From Deltaproteobacteria bacterium (GTDB taxonomy: Bacteria > Desulfobacterota > JADFVX01): a stretch of DNA of 42,614 nt. Under the pieces are notes generated by a model. That model made no database searches. It was not told where the DNA came from and worked only from the letters and a program-made list of their open reading frames with translations. The DNA is taken from NCBI GenBank assembly GCA_029860075.1, contig JAOUBX010000038.1, positions 1-42,614 on the forward strand, written 5' to 3'. Position 1 is the first letter of the stretch. The number at the start of each line of letters is the position of its first letter. A program made the translations under genes and the position numbers. Below are positions 1 through 7,271 of this stretch, one piece after another.

Positions 1-79
1 GTTGAGTTCAACAAGTTATTCTGGAGTTTCCCGATAACACTCCTTTTTGAGTATTATCCGTCTTTTCTATCAGTGTTAT

Positions 80-274
80 TTAATCATTCGGCGTATGGCG
101 CAGGCTTATACGGCCTACAACACCGCCACAAAAAGATATTATTGCAATGACAGTTGCAAATATAAAGAAGGAAACCAATACACCAAAGAAAGCCATGTAG
201 CCTTGGTTCTGGACTGTTTCAGGCCAAAATATTTGAGCTAGCAGGAAGATGCCGCCTTTTACAAGGAAGTACAA
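80..274 (-). CDS. Small membrane protein or 5'-truncated fragment
   Basis: A 64-residue reading frame with one strongly hydrophobic segment (about residues 27-52, AFFGVLVSFFIFATVIAIIS) and a short polar tail. No family is recognised. The only available start is a TTG inside the 10-bp tandem repeat at 261-300, with no convincing ribosome binding site, so the frame probably lost its original 5' end when the repeat and the neighbouring RAYT element arrived. The hydrophobic composition favours a real membrane segment over a random frame. An overlapping plus-strand frame (47-241) looks like a shadow. It could be a relic rather than an expressed gene. Confidence 0.3.
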   Translation of the reverse strand: MYFLVKGGIFLLAQIFWPETVQNQGYMAFFGVLVSFFIFATVIAIISFCGGVVGRISLRHTPND

Positions 275-300
275 GGAAGTACAAGGAAGTACAAGGAAGC
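261..300. repeat. 10-bp tandem repeat, four units
   Basis: Four head-to-tail copies of ACAAGGAAGT (the last ends in C), followed by more AAGG-rich DNA up to the left inverted repeat of the RAYT element at 314. It lies exactly at the element's outer edge. Confidence 0.9.
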
Positions 301-313
301 AAAGGAAAGGAAG

Positions 314-336
314 GGGTCAGACTTGACTATTGACTT
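314..336 (+). repeat. Left inverted repeat of RAYT element
   Basis: A 23-bp sequence beginning GGGTCAGACTTGAC, the exact reverse complement of 1297-1319. It overlaps the last codons and stop of the transposase gene. Confidence 0.9.
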
Positions 337-1268
337 TCCTGAGCCTTTGACAAAGAATTTATCACTTCTTCAACTTCCTTTTCCAGTTCTTTTTTCTCTT
401 TCAGATGCCTTGTAATGACGGATGGGTCTTTTCCTATAAAGGTGGCAATTTCACTTCCTTTATATCCATATTCATTTGATACAATACTGAACAGCTTTTT
501 TCCTTTCCTGCTGTTTTCAGACTTACCTTTTCCTCTTAACTGTTCAATGTCAACGCAAAACATCCTTTCCACTGCAATTGCAATCTCATTCAGGGTGTAT
601 TCCTTCGTCATTCTCTTCTTTTCAATTACTCTTGACGATTTTTTTATCACCTCATCAATGAAAGCTTCATTACCTAACAGTTGTTGATCAACAGTTCGAT
701 AAACATCCTGCTTCTCTATTGTCTCTGCGTCGCTGATAAAGCATTGATAAAGTTCTCGGGCATTTGATCTCTTTATCGAAAAAATGCCCAACACATCATC
801 AGCATCGATCAATTCAGTTTGTTTGGTCTCCCCTGTGTATACCTTATGAGAACTCCAACGATAATCTTTAACATCTTTCACCATCCCGGCCCTGACGGGA
901 TTGAGATGGATATATTTCAACAATGACAGGAGGTAGGCATCCTTCTCACATAGAATTGCTCTGTACCTCCCCTGGAAGAGGTGACCTGACAGATTGTATT
1001 TTTTATTGAAATAGAGCGTAAAGCTCTGATTGATCCCCTGAAAAATCTTTGAAAGTGATATGCTCCCCGTTTCGACCAGTAGGTGAACATGATTGCTCAT
1101 TAGTACATAAGCATATAGGTTAAATCCATACCGTTTCTTATACCGGGTCAGTATCTCCAGGTATTTACGGAAATCTTCTTCATCTTTATATATATTTTGC
1201 CGCTGATTACCACGGGTAGTTACATGGTAAAAGGCCCCTTCGAATTCTATCCTCGGCTTTCTCGGCAT
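327..1268 (-). CDS. REP-associated tyrosine transposase (Y1_Tnp)
   Basis: A 313-residue member of the TnpA_REP / IS200-like HUH transposase group, which nick single-stranded DNA at hairpins and do not use a DDE mechanism. Visible features are the N-terminal FYHVTTRGNQRQNIY motif, the HUH metal-binding pair His60/His62 in SNHVHLLVE, and the YIHLNPVRAG motif near residue 119, whose Tyr is the likely nucleophile. Residues about 220-305 (LNEIAIAVERMF to ITRHLKEKKE) resemble a DnaA C-terminal helix-turn-helix, as in the longer members of this group. Length and motifs are those of an intact protein. The start at 1268 (MPRKPRIEFEGAFYH) is the canonical N-terminus. The gene is flanked by perfect inverted repeats, so it may mobilise its own unit or related solo repeats. 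Confidence 0.92.
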   Translation of the reverse strand: MPRKPRIEFEGAFYHVTTRGNQRQNIYKDEEDFRKYLEILTRYKKRYGFNLYAYVLMSNHVHLLVETGSISLSKIFQGINQSFTLYFNKKYNLSGHLFQGRYRAILCEKDAYLLSLLKYIHLNPVRAGMVKDVKDYRWSSHKVYTGETKQTELIDADDVLGIFSIKRSNARELYQCFISDAETIEKQDVYRTVDQQLLGNEAFIDEVIKKSSRVIEKKRMTKEYTLNEIAIAVERMFCVDIEQLRGKGKSENSRKGKKLFSIVSNEYGYKGSEIATFIGKDPSVITRHLKEKKELEKEVEEVINSLSKAQESQ

Positions 1269-1296
1269 GTAACCAACTTAACAGTCATGGACCACT

Positions 1297-1319
1297 AAGT
1301 CAATAGTCAAGTCTGACCC
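1297..1319 (-). repeat. Right inverted repeat of RAYT element
   Basis: A 23-bp exact inverted copy of 314-336. Read on the minus strand it supplies the last five codons and the TGA stop of the interrupted gene at 1300-1599. Confidence 0.9.
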
Positions 1320-1599
1320 GCTTTTCGCTTCGCTTTTCGCTACCATTACTAAAATACAGACTTGTTGCACCATCTGCCAGAGAAACAAGGGTAAATGAAC
1401 CTTCCACAAATCCCGTTTCCATAACTATTCCCCACAGAGGATAAGTAAAACTTTCTTTCGAAAGTCCAATATCATTTGGATTCAGGCTAAAAACCAGATT
1501 TCGAAGGTCGGCAAATGTGCCTTTTTTATCATTTGCTTCTAACATGAAAGGCAAGGTAACTGCAATAATCATTGTTATTAGTAATAGATACTTCTTCAT
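1300..1599 (-). pseudogene. Secreted small protein truncated by RAYT insertion
   Basis: A 99-residue frame with a clear signal peptide (MKKYLLLITMIIAVTLPFMLEA) and a body with YPLWGIVMETGFVEGSFTLVSLADGATSLYFSNG, which has the look of a small secreted or periplasmic protein of unknown function. The last residues (SEKRSEKRVRLDY) come from a short tandem repeat at about 1320-1341 and from the inverted repeat of the mobile element, whose sequence supplies the stop. The native C-terminus is therefore missing and was not found on the far side of the element. The start has AAAGGA about 7 nt upstream. The N-terminal part could still be translated and exported. Confidence 0.7.
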
Positions 1600-2046
1600 A
1601 TACTATCCTTTAGTTATTTGTAGACTCGTACTCCTTTAACCTTTAGCAGGGCACCACCGACAAAGCGGAACCTAAGGCATTTAAAAAAGCATTGATAAGC
1701 TCTGTTGTTACTCTTACCTTGTTGAATATAATGTCGCAGAAGAACATGAACAATACCCCCAGTTTACTCTCTTGCTCTTCATCCCGTTAATCCCGTCTGA
1801 AATTCTTTTTCTTGACAGCTTCGCAGCGTGCGTCATGCACACAATATAAAGGTTAATATTACCGTGCACATGCTGCAACTGCGAACCCATCACTTTTGAT
1901 AATACCCGTAACCAGGGCGGGGCTGATGTAGCTTAGGCATGTTCATATAAAAATAACTTAATTCAAGGAATTAGTTAGCGGCAAAAGGGGACGTAACTTG
2001 CCCTACGCTTGCTGCTTTTGAAAAAAGCCCCCTTTTCCCCTCACTG
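1600..2046. other. Intergenic, no gene; RAYT-related motif
   Basis: No convincing reading frame. At 1983-2003 there is an AAAGGGGACGTAACTTG motif like the AAGGGGACGGTTGT motifs at 34042 and 41959, possibly a solo REP-like relic. At about 1780-1810 an ATCCCGTTAATCCCG-type segment resembles one at about 5070-5090. Nothing else was recognised. Confidence 0.5.
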
Positions 2047-2547
2047 CTACTTCTGCTTTTCTCTTTCCTTCTCTATTTCTTTTTTTATTTCCAGAAAGAT
2101 GGATTCCATTTTAGGAACAAAATCTTTCATCATCGATTGGGATATAAGCATCGAATCTTTCATAACTTCCGGCATTTTTTCTATCATGGATTTCCCCGTC
2201 TCACTCTTGTAAAAAGTAATCATATCCTGTATTTCTTTATCACTATAATGTTTCATATATACATCTATCATCGGGCCTTTCATTTTCTCCCAGTTCATCT
2301 CCTGCCTCATAATCGAAACATATCTGGACATGAATTTATTAAACATTTCTTCTTCCGAAGGCTTTATACCCAGCTGCCGGGACATGCCTTTCATTATCTG
2401 ATCCATCTGTGAATACATTGAATCAACCATTGTGTCTATTTTAGTCAGCACCAGTAAGGCCTCAACCTTGTGCCTCTTATTTAACTCTCCCGAATATGCA
2501 ACGGCTGGAAACACCAGTAATACAATAATTACAACCCATCTTTTCAT
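2047..2547 (-). CDS. DUF2059-family periplasmic protein
   Basis: A 166-residue protein with a signal peptide (MKRWVVIIVLLVFPAVAYSG) followed by a helical domain typical of DUF2059: KVEALLVLTKIDTMVDSMYSQM near the N-terminus and the conserved YMKHYSDKEIQDMITFYKSETGKSMIEKMPEVM block. The C-terminus is a charged helix (EIKKEIEKEREKQK). The function of DUF2059 is not established; members are predicted to be exported. I chose ATG at 2547 because AAGGAG lies 6-7 nt upstream and the signal peptide starts there; an in-frame extension to 2601 has no signal-like sequence. It stands alone on the minus strand, separated from the RAYT region and from the DUF3570 operon. Confidence 0.85.
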   Translation of the reverse strand: MKRWVVIIVLLVFPAVAYSGELNKRHKVEALLVLTKIDTMVDSMYSQMDQIMKGMSRQLGIKPSEEEMFNKFMSRYVSIMRQEMNWEKMKGPMIDVYMKHYSDKEIQDMITFYKSETGKSMIEKMPEVMKDSMLISQSMMKDFVPKMESIFLEIKKEIEKEREKQK

Positions 2548-2980
2548 GTTATACTCCTTACGTTTCAATATATTTTTACTCTTTAAAGAAAGAACCGGCA
2601 ATCATCACCGGTCCGGGCTTTACACTTTTCCTTCAACTCCCCTTTCCTCATCTATCTACTCTCCACAAAACTTTTTGCCACTTGTTTATACATTAATCGG
2701 CTGAACTTTGCAAAGGTAATAAATTTAACCTCCCTTATGGGGCTTCCATAAATGAAGTAACATAACCTTCAGCCCCGATAAATTCAGCTTCGGTTTTTAC
2801 CGGGCTAATCCCTCCCACATATTTAAAGAAGGGCCTCGGAAAAAAAGTGGTCCAGGGCATAGTTGGCTATTTTAAAGAAGTAAAGGCATCAAAGAAGAAA
2901 TAAATAGAGAGGGAAAAGGGAGGCTATTCGCCTTAAATTAACAGCGAGTATATTCTTCCCTGAATGAGGGCCATAATGAA
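2548..2980. other. Intergenic with imperfect stem-loop
   Basis: No gene seen. Around 2771-2806 the arms AGCCCCGATAA and TTACCGGGCT form an imperfect hairpin around a smaller CCGAAGC-containing segment. Its position, about 220 bp upstream of the DUF2059 gene on the minus strand, would allow a leader role, but no known riboswitch class was recognised. Confidence 0.35.
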
Positions 2981-3026
2981 AATCCCACATTCCGCTAAAA
3001 TGGAGAGATTCTGAATATGTGGGATT
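2981..3026 (-). terminator. Stem-loop at end of DUF3570 operon
   Basis: Perfect 10-bp arms AATCCCACAT (2981-2990) and ATGTGGGATT (3017-3026) with a 26-nt loop. It overlaps the stop codon of the DUF3570 gene and is followed on the minus strand by TTTTCATT. The long loop makes it an atypical but plausible terminator or 3' stabiliser. Confidence 0.5.
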
Positions 3027-4119
3027 AATAAAGATAATCGACACTACAGGAAAAAATCACGGCGTCAAGGTAGCTATTGTGGTACCAGTACTTGATGAAA
3101 TCATTGTTTGATGTCCTGTAATAATCGAGGCTCCCCTTAATGACGTAACGCTTCAAGTCCGGCCTTTCAATCGTGTAGATAAGGTTTACCCCGGCCATGT
3201 AAGAGTCAAAGGCTGAATATTTGTAGTCAATAGGTACGTATTTTTCGGTTCCTGTGTAGGCGCCGATATCTTTTGTATAAGCCGTATCGGATTGCCGGTA
3301 TAACCTGAGCCGCCCTCCAAGGGTATAATTATCCCGCAGGTCCCTGTAGACTTCCGTATTAATCGTATGAGAGGTAATCTTCCAGTCGTCACGGTAGTAG
3401 CGATAACTGAGGTTCAGGCTTGTGGCCCCGCTTAACGCCTTTACCACCCGCAGACTATAAGCCTCACCCCTTCTTGACGCGGGAAGGCTTTCTTCAATCA
3501 AAGGAAGCGGCGTGGGCTGCTCTATGAAACGATAGGGTGACGCCAGGTAACCCCGGGAATAAATGTTTGAATAGCCCAGCTGAAACTGTACCGTGGGTGA
3601 TAAAAATTGTGTTATCGACAGGTCGGCCTGAGTCCCTTTTCTGTCATCACGGGGCAGGGTATTAATCTTCCACCTGTCCGATAGCGTGGAAAGGGCTATC
3701 GCCAAAGATGTATTTTGCCTATTAAGCTGACGCACATAATTGATAAACAGAGAACGTCCTGAATAATCATTCTCCTCAGAGAGGTAACCGCCAAGAATCA
3801 GACTGTTTTCCCTGTCATCATAAATCCCTGATAAAGAAGCATAAGACCTGTAGCTTTGCGATTTTTCAGAGGGGCCCCTGTCTGACTTGTTTGAAGATGA
3901 CGCAGCGGTTATAGCGTCTACACCGCCATTCACCCCGATTGCAAACTTCTCTTTTATTGACTTAACCATGCCCAGTTTATTGGTAAGAATAAACCCTTCG
4001 CTATTATCACGGTAAGCATTTAAAGAATAGGTGACTTTTTCCTCAAGTCCTTCGGCATAACTCAAAATCGTGCCGAAAAGCAGCAACAGGATGGCCAGAA
4101 GGGAAGTTTGCTTCATCAT
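3025..4119 (-). CDS. DUF3570 outer-membrane beta-barrel protein
   Basis: A 364-residue protein: signal peptide (about residues 1-22, LLAILLLLFGTILSYAEG) followed by alternating amphipathic strands such as TSLNLSYRYYRDDW and YTLGGRLRLYRQSD, ending in SCSVDYLY, an aromatic C-terminus as expected for an outer-membrane barrel. The strand pattern and the pairing with a DUF4266 lipoprotein match DUF3570. It is the last gene of a tight operon: its start directly follows the stop of the DUF4266 gene, which overlaps the TlpA-like gene. The role of the family is unknown. A link to periplasmic redox chemistry is inferred from the thioredoxin neighbour. Confidence 0.82.
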   Translation of the reverse strand: MMKQTSLLAILLLLFGTILSYAEGLEEKVTYSLNAYRDNSEGFILTNKLGMVKSIKEKFAIGVNGGVDAITAASSSNKSDRGPSEKSQSYRSYASLSGIYDDRENSLILGGYLSEENDYSGRSLFINYVRQLNRQNTSLAIALSTLSDRWKINTLPRDDRKGTQADLSITQFLSPTVQFQLGYSNIYSRGYLASPYRFIEQPTPLPLIEESLPASRRGEAYSLRVVKALSGATSLNLSYRYYRDDWKITSHTINTEVYRDLRDNYTLGGRLRLYRQSDTAYTKDIGAYTGTEKYVPIDYKYSAFDSYMAGVNLIYTIERPDLKRYVIKGSLDYYRTSNNDFIKYWYHNSYLDAVIFSCSVDYLY

Positions 4120-4344
4120 TTATTTACACCCGCATCCACCCTGGAAAGAGCTTCCTCCACCCTGAGAAGCCTCCCGGATACTTAAAATATGTTCCTCATA
4201 TTCCACCTTCAGGGGCATGGGATTTAAAAGCATCTTGTCCTTTGAAAAGGCCTCTTTTTCATAAGGCTTCACTCTTTCCAGGCGGCTGGAACAAGCCGGG
4301 GTCAAAAGCAATAATAATACAATGGCTACTAGACGATTCATCAT
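4120..4344 (-). CDS. DUF4266 small lipoprotein
   Basis: A 74-residue lipoprotein with lipobox LTPAC (Cys18). The mature part has the family pattern: a VKPYEKEAFSKDKML stretch, a central EEHILSIREAS motif and a Gly-rich tail ending in GGCGCK, with Cys71 and Cys73 in a CxC arrangement. This matches DUF4266, a short family that typically accompanies DUF3570. It overlaps the upstream thioredoxin-like gene by 4 bp and abuts the downstream barrel gene, so the three are almost certainly cotranslated. The CxC tail could be a substrate for the neighbouring CxxC thioredoxin or a metal ligand; this is inference. Confidence 0.82.
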   Translation of the reverse strand: MMNRLVAIVLLLLLTPACSSRLERVKPYEKEAFSKDKMLLNPMPLKVEYEEHILSIREASQGGGSSFQGGCGCK

Positions 4345-4892
4345 TTTTCTTTAACCAGATTTTCTATCTTTGCCTTTAAATCGTTAAGGGACGATTCTTT
4401 TAAGGAACCATAAAAAGATTTGATTATTTTACCCTCCCCGTCTATCAGGTAAGAAGCCGGTAATCCAAAGGGATTGTAGTCTTTAGCAATCTTCTTGTCC
4501 TCATCCATAAGAACAAGAAAGTTGACCTCTCTTCCTGCTTTCTTTTCAAGCTTTTTTAAGAATTTAAGGGAGTCCTCCTCTTTCCTGTCAACAGAGGCAG
4601 CGACAATAAGGAAATCTGCCTTGTTATATAATTGCTGAAAATAGATAAAGTGGGGCATCTCTTCCTTGCAACCGCTGCACCAGCTTGCCCATATATTTAA
4701 CAAAATAACCTGTCCCTTAAAATCAGAGAGGGAATACTTTTTCTCCCCTCCAAGCTCTCTAAGATCAAAATCCATGGCCATGTCCCCTACGCCGGGAGCC
4801 GCTTTAAGGGAAACTGAAAAGAGGCACAGTATAAAAACAAATAAAAGGATAAAGCTGTTTTTAGAAACTATATTGCATTTGCCCTTTTTCAT
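4341..4892 (-). CDS. TlpA/ResA-like periplasmic thioredoxin
   Basis: A 183-residue protein with an N-terminal signal or anchor helix (about residues 12-31) and an AhpC/TSA-thioredoxin fold: the DFDLRELGGEKKYSLSDFKGQVILLNIWASWC segment, active site WCSGC (Cys72, Cys75), and the cis-Pro-containing FGLPASYLID loop. Such proteins act in the periplasm as thiol-disulfide oxidoreductases. It heads the operon with the DUF4266 and DUF3570 genes, overlapping the former by 4 bp. A sigma70-like promoter lies about 55-80 bp upstream. The redox partner may be the CxC tail of the DUF4266 lipoprotein. Confidence 0.9.
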   Translation of the reverse strand: MKKGKCNIVSKNSFILLFVFILCLFSVSLKAAPGVGDMAMDFDLRELGGEKKYSLSDFKGQVILLNIWASWCSGCKEEMPHFIYFQQLYNKADFLIVAASVDRKEEDSLKFLKKLEKKAGREVNFLVLMDEDKKIAKDYNPFGLPASYLIDGEGKIIKSFYGSLKESSLNDLKAKIENLVKEK

Positions 4893-4946
4893 CTCAGACC
4901 TTGCAAATCAAATATTCCCGCCGAAAGTTCGGCACAAAACTCACTT

Positions 4947-4974
4947 ATTATATCAAACTCAATTTAAATAGCAA
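4947..4974 (-). promoter_or_regulatory. Sigma70-like promoter of TlpA operon
   Basis: On the minus strand: -35 TTGCTA (4969-4974), a 16-bp spacer and a perfect -10 TATAAT (4947-4952), about 55 bp upstream of the TlpA-like start codon. Confidence 0.65.
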
Positions 4975-5118
4975 CGCAGTACTAGCAATTGAAATTTCAG
5001 GACAGAATTCCGGGAGCATAATGCTTAATTACCGGGAAGGAAGGACAAGCCTTTTCTTGCGGCCCTTATCCTGCCAATCCCGCCTGAAACAAGCTTTTAA
5101 TTTCTTTTTCTCATTTTT

Positions 5119-6117
5119 CTAAAGGGGAAAGTGGCAGGCGACCTTGTGAACATCATCAACATTTTCAAGCAAAGGTTCACTGTCAGGATCGGTGCAGAGG
5201 GAGGGCCGCCCCCTGGCTTCAAATACAGGACAACGAGGGGAAAAGCGGCAGCCCCTTAAAGGTCTTTCAAAATCAAAAAGTCCCTGCAGGCTCTTCGATA
5301 CCTTCGAGGCTTCTTCGCTCTGTCTTTCAACGAGCGACGACCAGAGTATTTTCGTATAGGGGTGGCGCGGTGCATGAGCAATACGCCCGGAAAGCCCCGT
5401 CTCTACTATCTTCCCAAGATACATGACGGCCACCTTGTGGCTGACAAGCTCCACAATGGGAAGGTCGTGAGATATGAAGAGATAGGAAAGACCGAGTTCC
5501 TTTTGCAGGTCTTTCAGGAGGTTTACCACCTGGGCCTGAATAGAGACGTCAAGAGCGCTTGTCGGCTCATCGGCGACAATAAACCGGGCGCCGACGGCAA
5601 GGGTGCGGGCAATTCCTATCCTCCGCTTTTCACCGCCGGAAAGCTCGTGGGGATAATTGGAAAGCTTGTTTTTTTTTATGTTCACCTGTTCCAGCAGTTC
5701 ACTAATCCTCCGGGAGACTTCCGAGTCACTCAGTCTGCCGCCGATGCAGACGGCTTCCTTGAGAACAGCTCTGATCCGCATCCTGGGATTAAGGGCGGCG
5801 TCGAGGTCCTGAAAAATCATCTGCATCTGACGCCTGTAAGGGCGAAATTCCCCTTCTGTGAGATCAACAATCTCCTTTCCATCAAAGTTGATGCTCCCTG
5901 CCGTAACAGGCATCAGTTTTAGTATGGACTTGCCGATCGTCGTCTTCCCGCAGCCCGATTCCCCCACAAGCCCCATTGTTTCATTCTCCTTAATATAGAA
6001 GGAAACGTCATCAACGGCGGGAATGGTCCCCGTCTCTCCGCCAAAGGGAGTAAAGAACCTTCCTGGCTGAAGAAAATGCTTTTTGAGGTTTCTCACTTCA
6101 AGTATCGTTTTGGACAT
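5119..6117 (-). CDS. Oligopeptide/dipeptide ABC importer ATPase (OppF/DppF type)
   Basis: A 332-residue ATP-binding subunit of a peptide-type importer: Walker A GESGCGKT (52-59), Q-loop IFQD (101-104), signature LSGGE (159-163), Walker B FIVADE (179-184) and the H-loop ISHDLPIV. The C-terminal extension has the oligo_HPY-type Cys motif GCRFSPRCPVFEAR...C, found in OppD/OppF ATPases and associated with an iron-sulfur cluster in some members. ATG at 6117 (MSKTILEVRNLKKHF) was chosen for its family-typical N-terminus and the GGGGAAGAG just upstream; the longer frame to 6192 overlaps the preceding gene. It is the last gene of the five-gene operon, and there is no sign of damage. Confidence 0.93.
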   Translation of the reverse strand: MSKTILEVRNLKKHFLQPGRFFTPFGGETGTIPAVDDVSFYIKENETMGLVGESGCGKTTIGKSILKLMPVTAGSINFDGKEIVDLTEGEFRPYRRQMQMIFQDLDAALNPRMRIRAVLKEAVCIGGRLSDSEVSRRISELLEQVNIKKNKLSNYPHELSGGEKRRIGIARTLAVGARFIVADEPTSALDVSIQAQVVNLLKDLQKELGLSYLFISHDLPIVELVSHKVAVMYLGKIVETGLSGRIAHAPRHPYTKILWSSLVERQSEEASKVSKSLQGLFDFERPLRGCRFSPRCPVFEARGRPSLCTDPDSEPLLENVDDVHKVACHFPL

Positions 6118-6146
6118 CTCTTCCCCTGATAATCGGTTTTTTACTT

Positions 6147-7271
6147 TTAGCCCGCATTTGGCTCCCGGCTTTCGGAATTGTAGAGCCAGCATCTCACCTC
6201 ATGACCGGGCGACACAGCCCTCAATTCCGGTTCCCGGGACCTGCACTTTTCCCTTACCTTCTCGTTAATGCGATTACACCGGGCGTAGAACCTGCAGCCA
6301 TTAGGTATGTTTATCGTATCCAGAACATCCCCCTCAATGGCTTGCAGATCGATTTCCCCATTGATATGCTTTTCCGTCGGAATTGATGCGAGCAGGGCTG
6401 CCGTATAGGGGTGCTTTGATTCAGTCTCAGTGGAGAGCAGTCCCCTTGCCGGCCCCGATTCCATGACTTTTCCCCCGTACATGACGGCCACCCTGTCTGA
6501 AAGACGGGAAATGGTATTGATATCGTGACTGATCAGCATGGTAGTAATACCGAGTGTCGACTTGAGCTCCGCAAGGAGATCGACGATCTTCGATTGTATG
6601 GTCGCATCGAGACCCGTTGTCGGTTCATCGGCAATAAGGAGAGAAGGCTCCGACGCCAGCGCCATGGCGATCATCACCCGCTGACACATCCCTCCCGACA
6701 GCCCGTAAGGATAGGTGTTGTATCGCAGCGCCGGTGAATCGATTCTCACCTTCTCAAGCCAGTAGAGGGCCTTTTCACGGGCCTCCTTTTTCTGATTAAT
6801 CTCAGTATTTAGCAGTATGGACTCCGTAATCTGGCTGCCTACCGTCATAAATGGATTCATGGACGCCTTCGCGTCCTGGAAGATCATTGATATTTCTCTG
6901 CCCCGTATCTCCTTCATGACCCTGTCTATTTTTTTTTGCCAGCCCCCATTGTCCTTTTGCAGCGCCATGATCATGCCGTCAATTTCTTTTACCTTCACAT
7001 AATTATCAAGATTGTGGAGCAGGCTTTTTAACATTCCACTGGATTTAAATTCCACAGCGCCGCTAATGACGCCCGGCGCTGCCTCGATGAGACCCATAAT
7101 GGACTGGGCCGTAACACTCTTGCCGCTCCCGCTCTCACCGACAATACCCAGGGTTTCTCCCTGATTTATGCGGAGTGTGACGCCGTCTACGGAACGGATG
7201 AAAGCCTTTTTACCGCTTGAGTAAAAATAGGTTTTGAGCTCTTCCACTTTTAAAACCGGCGTTTCGCTCAT
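6147..7271 (-). CDS. Oligopeptide/dipeptide ABC importer ATPase (OppD/DppD type)
   Basis: A 374-residue ATPase partner of the downstream OppF-type subunit. Walker A GESGSGKS (45-52), Q-loop IFQD (130-133), signature LSGGMCQRV (191-199), Walker B LLIADE (211-216) and the C-terminal GCRFYARCNR Cys motif are all present. Two departures: about 45 extra residues lie between Walker A and the Q-loop (roughly 76-122, charged and helical), and the usual Arg of the LSGGMRQR signature is Cys196. The start overlaps the stop of the permease gene by 4 bp (ATGA), indicating translational coupling. Otherwise it appears intact and functional. Confidence 0.92.
   Translation of the reverse strand: MSETPVLKVEELKTYFYSSGKKAFIRSVDGVTLRINQGETLGIVGESGSGKSVTAQSIMGLIEAAPGVISGAVEFKSSGMLKSLLHNLDNYVKVKEIDGMIMALQKDNGGWQKKIDRVMKEIRGREISMIFQDAKASMNPFMTVGSQITESILLNTEINQKKEAREKALYWLEKVRIDSPALRYNTYPYGLSGGMCQRVMIAMALASEPSLLIADEPTTGLDATIQSKIVDLLAELKSTLGITTMLISHDINTISRLSDRVAVMYGGKVMESGPARGLLSTETESKHPYTAALLASIPTEKHINGEIDLQAIEGDVLDTINIPNGCRFYARCNRINEKVREKCRSREPELRAVSPGHEVRCWLYNSESREPNAG

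Larger units (their letters stand above)
314..1319 (-). mobile_element. RAYT element with 23-bp inverted ends
   Basis: A compact 1,006-bp unit: one transposase gene (327-1268, minus) between perfect 23-bp inverted repeats at 314-336 and 1297-1319. The transposase stop codon lies inside the left repeat and its start is 28 bp from the right repeat, so almost nothing else is carried. The right end interrupts a small secreted-protein gene (1300-1599). REP-associated transposases are usually flanked by REP-like sequences of this kind. The outer limits are defined by repeat matching only; no target-site duplication was identified. Confidence 0.8.

Noticed and set aside
261..300. CRISPR-like array
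   Set aside because: The 10-bp units are contiguous without spacers and no cas genes are present anywhere in the window.
5362..5922. 186-codon plus-strand frame opposite the OppF-type ATPase
   Set aside because: Antisense to an unmistakable ABC ATPase; no independent support.
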